Positions 59,667-64,000 of a DNA stretch of 64,000 nucleotides are shown here, one piece after another. Positions within the stretch are counted from its first letter, which is position 1. Each line of letters begins with the position of its first letter. The stretch covers positions 90,996,738 through 91,060,737 of the forward strand of contig NC_062214.1 of assembly GCF_902686445.1 (NCBI RefSeq), read 5' to 3'. The position numbers were made by a program, and so were the translations under genes. The notes beneath the pieces are model-generated. The model worked only from the letters and a program-made list of their open reading frames with translations. It made no database searches and was not told the origin of the DNA. The stretch comes from Sciurus carolinensis (Eukaryota; Chordata; Mammalia; Rodentia; Sciuridae).

Positions 59667-60639
59667 GTATCTGTCCCTGGCCTCTGTTTTAAGAGTAATT
59701 TTTATGTATCATGCATATTTTATTAAGAGATTGCCAGACTTTGACAACATTAGACACTCAACCTTGATTTCAGAGCTTTTCTTTCTCATTTGATTGAAAG
59801 AAAGCTCTAATTTCAGGTGTAAAAACTGATAGAAAATTAATAATAAAAAGTGACACTGGAGAAAATTGTGGATTTATTCTAGAAAGCTTGATTTTATTTA
59901 TTCAGATGATAATACATTCTAAAAATAAGTGGTAAACATACTGTTTAATATGGTAATTTGATATAGGTTCTGATCTCATTTCTTGGATCTGTCCATTTTC
60001 TCTTACCATGATGTGATTTTAGTTGCCTTGATTATGCCTTCTGAATATGTGATATCTATGATAGTTCTGTACTATAAACCTAATTCCTAGTTTTTAATCT
60101 AAAAGTCTGGTCTGCTTACATAGATTATTGACTTTCCTAATCTGATTTGTTTTTTAATTGTGATAAAATATGCATAATATAAAATTTACCATTTTGCCCA
60201 TTTAAATGTACAGTTCAGTGACATTAATATATTAACAATTTTGTACAACCATCACCACTATTCATTTTGAGAACTTTTTCATTATCCTTAGTGTGTTTAA
60301 AATATGCCAAAACATAATATAATGAATGGCCCACCATATGTTATTTTATATGTTTACATTCTTACTATAGTTTTTCTTAATTAGTTTAACTTACAACAGC
60401 TTTTTTTTCCTTTAATAAGGTAGAACTTATATTGTTAAATCCTAAATCATAAAGAAAACTCATATATTCATTTATTTTGAACTGCTTTTATTATAGTTAT
60501 GAGAATTTTTTAAAGTATATATTTATGTATCAGTATTCCATCTGTACTTTGGCTATCTTTAGAAAAGTAAAAATTGCTTACTCCCCATAAACTCTAGCAA
60601 TCTCTGTGAAACAGTCAAGGCATGAACTAGGGAGAGGCA
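59667..60639. other. Intron between exons 23 and 24, mostly unrecognised
   Basis: 60150-60290 (aaaatttaccattttgccca; caaccatcaccactattcat) is a phrase common in old L1-type 3' ends; family uncertain. Confidence 0.4.
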
Positions 60640-60835
60640 GTGAGGGTACAAATAAGCACAGACTTTAGAGATTCACAGACATGTTTAAAATTCTACTTCT
60701 ATTTGGCAAATTATTACATTCTCTGATCCTGTTTCCTCATCTTTAAAATGGGACTGTAAGTTCAGGGCCTGTGAGGATTAATGGGGTTAAGTGTGTGAAA
60801 CGCATAGTATAGTACCTAGCATGAGTGGTTATTAT
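60640..60835 (+). mobile_element. MIR SINE, ancient
   Basis: Sense MIR order: 'cagactttagagattcacag', 'ttctctgatcctgtttcctc', 'atctttaaaatgggactgta', 'gtgaggattaatggggttaa', 'agtacctagcatgagtgg'. Confidence 0.75.
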
Positions 60836-60842
60836 AGTGCTT

Positions 60843-60846
<4 letters not shown>

Positions 60847-60885
<39 letters not shown>

Positions 60886-60905
60886 ATGCGCACATGCACA
60901 TATAT
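60847..60905. repeat. (TG)n microsatellite with mixed alternating tail
   Basis: About 18 TG units, then 'gcgcatgcgcacatgcac' and ATA runs; alternating purine-pyrimidine throughout. Confidence 0.92.
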
Positions 60906-61116
60906 ATGCATACATATACATATATTGAAGCATAAATATGATATTTATTTGCATTAATGGGTGTAGTGTGGGTTCAGAATTCATGTGCTGACAGGTTTAA
61001 GTGAAGTTCATTCCACTTATAAATGCTTGCAGCCCTGGGTTTTTTTAAAAGGAGTTCATTTTAATTTTTGAATTTAAGTCACATTGATAATAAGCAAACA
61101 TCTTTTTTTCCTCCAG

Positions 61117-61223
61117 GTATTCCTCTCGTTGGTAATTTAAGAACAAGGCTCCTTGCACTTCATGTTCTTGAAGCTGTGCTACCAGCTTGTGAATCTGGTG
61201 TAGAAGATGACCAAATGGCCCAG
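61117..61223 (+). CDS. HERC1: HERC1 exon 24: helical region
   Basis: Phase 1 to 0. GIPLVGNLRTRLLALHVLEA to EDDQMAQ. The acceptor ttttttcctccag is strong. The donor CAG|GTTTCT is unusual on the intron side, but the exon side (CAG) is perfect. Confidence 0.94.
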
Positions 61224-61753
61224 GTTTCTATTTTTTAAAGTTAATGGAAGATATTTTACATGTCTTCAACATTATTCACCAAAAAGCTAAACTCTTGTAT
61301 ATAGCCTTTCTAGTTATATAAATTTGTCATTTCTTCAGTAGCATAACTTTCACTTTTAACATTGCTTTCTCTGTTATTTCACTTTTAAGGAGGAAAAAGA
61401 GAAATTAAGTTATGGGGTGTGAGAAGTAGAGGGATTAGGAATACTTTCAACATCAAAAGGAAAGGACAGTCTGTGGAATTTTTTACTAGATTGGGCCGTT
61501 AGAGGGAGAAATGTGTGAGGTTGTATAGCCTTATCAGAGGTCCATACATAATGCTATAGAACCTACTTTCTAGTGTGTCAGTGATCTTTCTAAAAATATA
61601 TATTTAACTTACAACCACCAAAAATAGCTGCTAGACATTGGTATAATGAAACTAGATGTGACTTAATATTATAGTTACATGATATATCTTTTCTAAAAAT
61701 ACTTAAAATTACCCTTTATAAATTTCATCATGCTTTTTCCCTCAATAAAACAG
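61224..61753. other. Intron between exons 24 and 25, nothing recognised
   Basis: 530 bases, AT-rich, ends ttccctcaataaaacag. Confidence 0.5.
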
Positions 61754-61864
61754 GTTGTTGAACGCCTATTTTCCCTTCTATCGGATTGTATGTGGGAGAC
61801 TCCCATTGCTCAGGCTAAACATGCTATTCAGATAAAGGAAAAAGAACAAGAAATAAAATCACAG
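61754..61864 (+). CDS. HERC1: HERC1 exon 25: helical region, last exon in window
   Basis: Phase 0, 37 codons. VVERLFSLLSDCMWETPIAQ to KEKEQEIKSQ, donor CAG|GTAAGT. The next exon would start in phase 0; I find none before 64000. Confidence 0.94.
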
Positions 61865-62234
61865 GTAAGTGATTTTTTTCAAAAGATGTTTTTAGATAGC
61901 ATAAGTGAATATCCTATTACCTGTGTCTGGATGCAAGGTCTTCTGTGGGACCTTACTCTATTAATTATTCCATTGTCTCTTTCTGTATTCTGTCTCCTTC
62001 TCCACTCATTTCTTCCCTTCATATTATAACCATGCCTATCTTTCATTCCCACTCTCTGAAATCACATTTTTTTATCCATGAAGCTTTCTTTATCCTCTCT
62101 CTTGTCCTTCACGAGTAAGCCTTTGCCACTTCTTTGCTTATTATCTCTTCAACCTAATTGATTATATTCCAACCATATGCTGAAATTAAACCACAAAGAT
62201 AAGGTCAGTTCTAAATACAATGTAAAGTGTTCCT
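61865..62234. other. Intronic sequence after the last visible exon
   Basis: Pyrimidine-rich, no repeat named; the open frame to 62029 is read-through of exon 25. Confidence 0.45.
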
Positions 62235-62548
62235 TAGTATTCATAGGGAATTGACTTAGGGATCTTCCAAGGATGCCAAAATCAGTAGATGCTAAGTCTT
62301 TCTACAAAATGGTGGGGTGTTTACATATAGTCTGTACATATTATCCCCTATACTTTAAATCATCTCTAGATTATTTCTACTAGTAGTATAATGTAAATGC
62401 TATGAAAATAGTTATTGTATTGTTTAGGGAATGATAACAAGAAAAAAAGTCTGTCCATGTTCAATATAAATAGATTTTTAAAAAAATTTCAATCTGTGGT
62501 CAGTTGAATCTGTGGATACAGAACATGGAATAGGGAGGGCCTACTGTA
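62235..62548. mobile_element. MER2-like Tigger-class DNA transposon
   Basis: The text follows a MER2-type element: 'ggatgccaaaatcagtagat', 'actttaaatcatctctagat', 'aatgtaaatgctatgaaaat', 'tgtggtcagttgaatctgtg', end 'agggagggcctactgt'. Non-autonomous relic. Confidence 0.7.
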
Positions 62549-63529
62549 TACTTCTTTGTCCCCACTCTACTTGACCTCCAGAAATTGTTTTTTTAAAGCA
62601 CTGCTTTTTTGGAATCTGCACATACTTTCCACCAATTCTTGGTTCTTGCTGGAAGTAACTCTTTGGTGGCACTTTGACCTTGCCTTTATACCAAAATGTT
62701 GGTGTTCCTCATAATTTATTCCTTAGCTTCACCCTTAGTCTTGTTCATACTCATGACCATTTTCACCTTCATGCATCGCTTTCCAAACCTAAATGCTAGC
62801 CTGTTGTATCCCCTAAAGTCTTTCCATTTTTTTTTCCTGTCCCATTTTTTTTTGTGATGGTACTACTATTTCCCTAGTTTTCCAAACCTGTATTCCTGGT
62901 CATTCTACATTCTCCTAATGTCCCCATCCATGTAGCTATGAGGCTTCATTGATTTTTACCTCCTAAATAGCTATTGAATCCACCCAACTAAGTCCTTCTC
63001 TTAGTTTTTATTATTCCATAGTTTTTTGGTTTTTTTCTACCTTAGTTCAGTGGCCTCTTATTCTCCCTTTTTGGTTCTTCTTTTTTTATTTAATCTGAAT
63101 TTGGAGTATCCTGAGGCCTCTTCTTATTTTCAACTATCACTCTCATTTCTTTTTCCATATGCAGAGAAACCTTATTTGGACCCATATGTCATTGATTCCC
63201 AAATTTTTAATTCCAGTTCTGGCACTTTCTGTGAATTCTAGACTTATATACCCATCTTCTGTTTGTCTCACCACTTGAATGATAATCTAGTAGCCATCTC
63301 ATACTCAGTATGTCAGAATTGTCATCCTTAGTTCATCATATCCCATTCCTTCCTAGGTTATTCAATTAAAAAAACCTTGTAGTCATCCTTGATTCCTCTA
63401 TTATCCCTCTGCCTTTTTTCTATTTATATAATCTTCAGGCTCTTCCGTTGGCTCCCCTTTAAAATATAACTTGAATTTACCTACCTCCTCACCTTCTCTC
63501 TCATTATCTTATTTTGAGGCTCTGTGATT

Positions 63530-64000
63530 TCTGGTCTAGATCATACAGCATAACCTCCTAACTGGTCTGTCTACTTCCATTGTTTCTCTCTATAGTCCAT
63601 TCTTCATATAGGATCCAAAGCAGTCTTTTAAAATTATGAATCAGAGCATATTGCTCCTGTTTAAAACACTCCAATGATTTCTCATCATTATTAGGATAAA
63701 ATCTAAAACTTCTTGACTTTTCTCTTTGCTAAGTGGACTCTGAACAGCTTTTCCTTCTTCCTTTTTCATGAATACACAAAACTTTGTTCCTTCCTTGGGA
63801 CTTTAAACTGGATATTCCCTCTAGATATGTTTCAGAAACATCTTATCATTCGGGTCTCAACCATAATCATCACTTCTTCGGAGAATCCTTTCCTAATCAA
63901 TATAGAGTAGTTGTCACACATTCTTTGTCACATTACCTATTTTAATTTCAATGTAGAATTTAGTACCTGTTTTTTCTTTTTCTTATTTGTTATTTTCTCC
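63530..64000 (+). mobile_element. L2 LINE, continues outside window
   Basis: L2-like: 'cagagcatattgctcctgtt', 'actccaatgatttctcatca', 'aggataaaatctaaaacttc', 'gactctgaacagcttttcc', 'gggactttaaactggatatt'. 62549-63529 before it is pyrimidine-rich and may be the same or another L2. Confidence 0.65.

Larger units (their letters stand above)
5410..61864 (+). other. HERC1: HERC1 gene, internal part (25 coding exons, both ends outside window)
   Basis: Giant cytosolic/Golgi-associated HECT-type E3 ubiquitin ligase with two RCC1-like domains; in the family RLD1 is linked to ARF/Rab GTPases and phosphoinositide binding, and the C-terminal HECT domain transfers ubiquitin. Seen here: 25 exons, total 4,146 bases, with exon phases that join without a stop into 1,382 codons. 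Exons 1-2 carry the RCC1 blade signature (VYAWG twice); exons 3-13 are Leu-rich helical sequence; exon 14 is very acidic; exons 15-17 are Ser/Arg/Glu-rich and probably disordered; exons 18-25 are again helical. The SPRY, WD40, RLD2 and HECT parts are not in the window. All introns are GT-AG except one GC-AG (31953-32040). No frameshift or stop is present, so the gene looks intact. HERC2 and the small HERCs do not have this sequence after the RLD. The assignment rests on recalled family sequence, not an alignment. Confidence 0.96.

Noticed and set aside
1..64000. A new defence, mobile or biosynthetic system
   Set aside because: Everything coding is either HERC1, decayed retrotransposon or retrocopy. 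Short direct repeats are SINE, TSD or microsatellite, not CRISPR.

Overview
The window is a vertebrate nuclear locus: one very large, intron-rich protein-coding gene on the + strand, buried in retrotransposons. Twenty-five consecutive coding exons (5410 to 61864), all in compatible phase, give 4,146 coding bases or 1,382 codons. The peptide is the middle part of HERC1, the giant (about 4,860-residue) HECT/RCC1-like E3 ubiquitin ligase. It runs from the last blades of the first RCC1-like domain, through the long helical region, to a point probably just before the SPRY domain. The N-terminus, first exons, SPRY, WD40, second RCC1-like domain and HECT domain lie outside the window.

The organism is most likely a squirrel-family rodent (Sciuridae: squirrel, ground squirrel or marmot). 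The evidence is the dominant SINEs: tRNA-Ala-like ID monomers, and B1-ID dimers in which a 7SL-derived B1 half is joined to an ID half (B1-dID/MEN type). The L1 copies are also non-primate and non-murine in flavour. Species cannot be fixed from the sequence alone.

Layout. 1-5409 is an intron upstream of the first visible exon; it holds an antisense L1 5' end (ORF1 start plus GC-rich 5'UTR) and an antisense L1 3' half. 5410-7971 holds four exons (end of RLD1 and the linker). 7972-16902 is an 8.9 kb intron packed with L1 copies, one of which carries a 577-bp retrocopy-like insert with 16-bp target-site duplications. 16903-19749 holds four exons. 19750-24067 is an intron with a 5'-inverted (twin-primed) L1 and an antisense processed pseudogene of TAF9 that retains AK6-like leader sequence. 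24068-37779 holds eight exons, including an 88-bp GC-AG intron (donor 31953) and an exon with two in-frame acceptors (37620/37659). 37780-50718 is two long introns around a 52-base exon. 50719-61864 holds the last eight exons. 61865-64000 is intron with a MER2-like DNA transposon and an L2.

I see no operon, CRISPR array, phage, RNA gene or new enzymatic system. The observations most worth a second look concern splicing of HERC1 and the two retrocopies. Exon borders were set by reading frame, splice consensus and recalled similarity to the HERC1 family; no alignment was run. Repeat borders are usually good to within about 10-30 bases, and better where a target-site duplication (TSD) is given.
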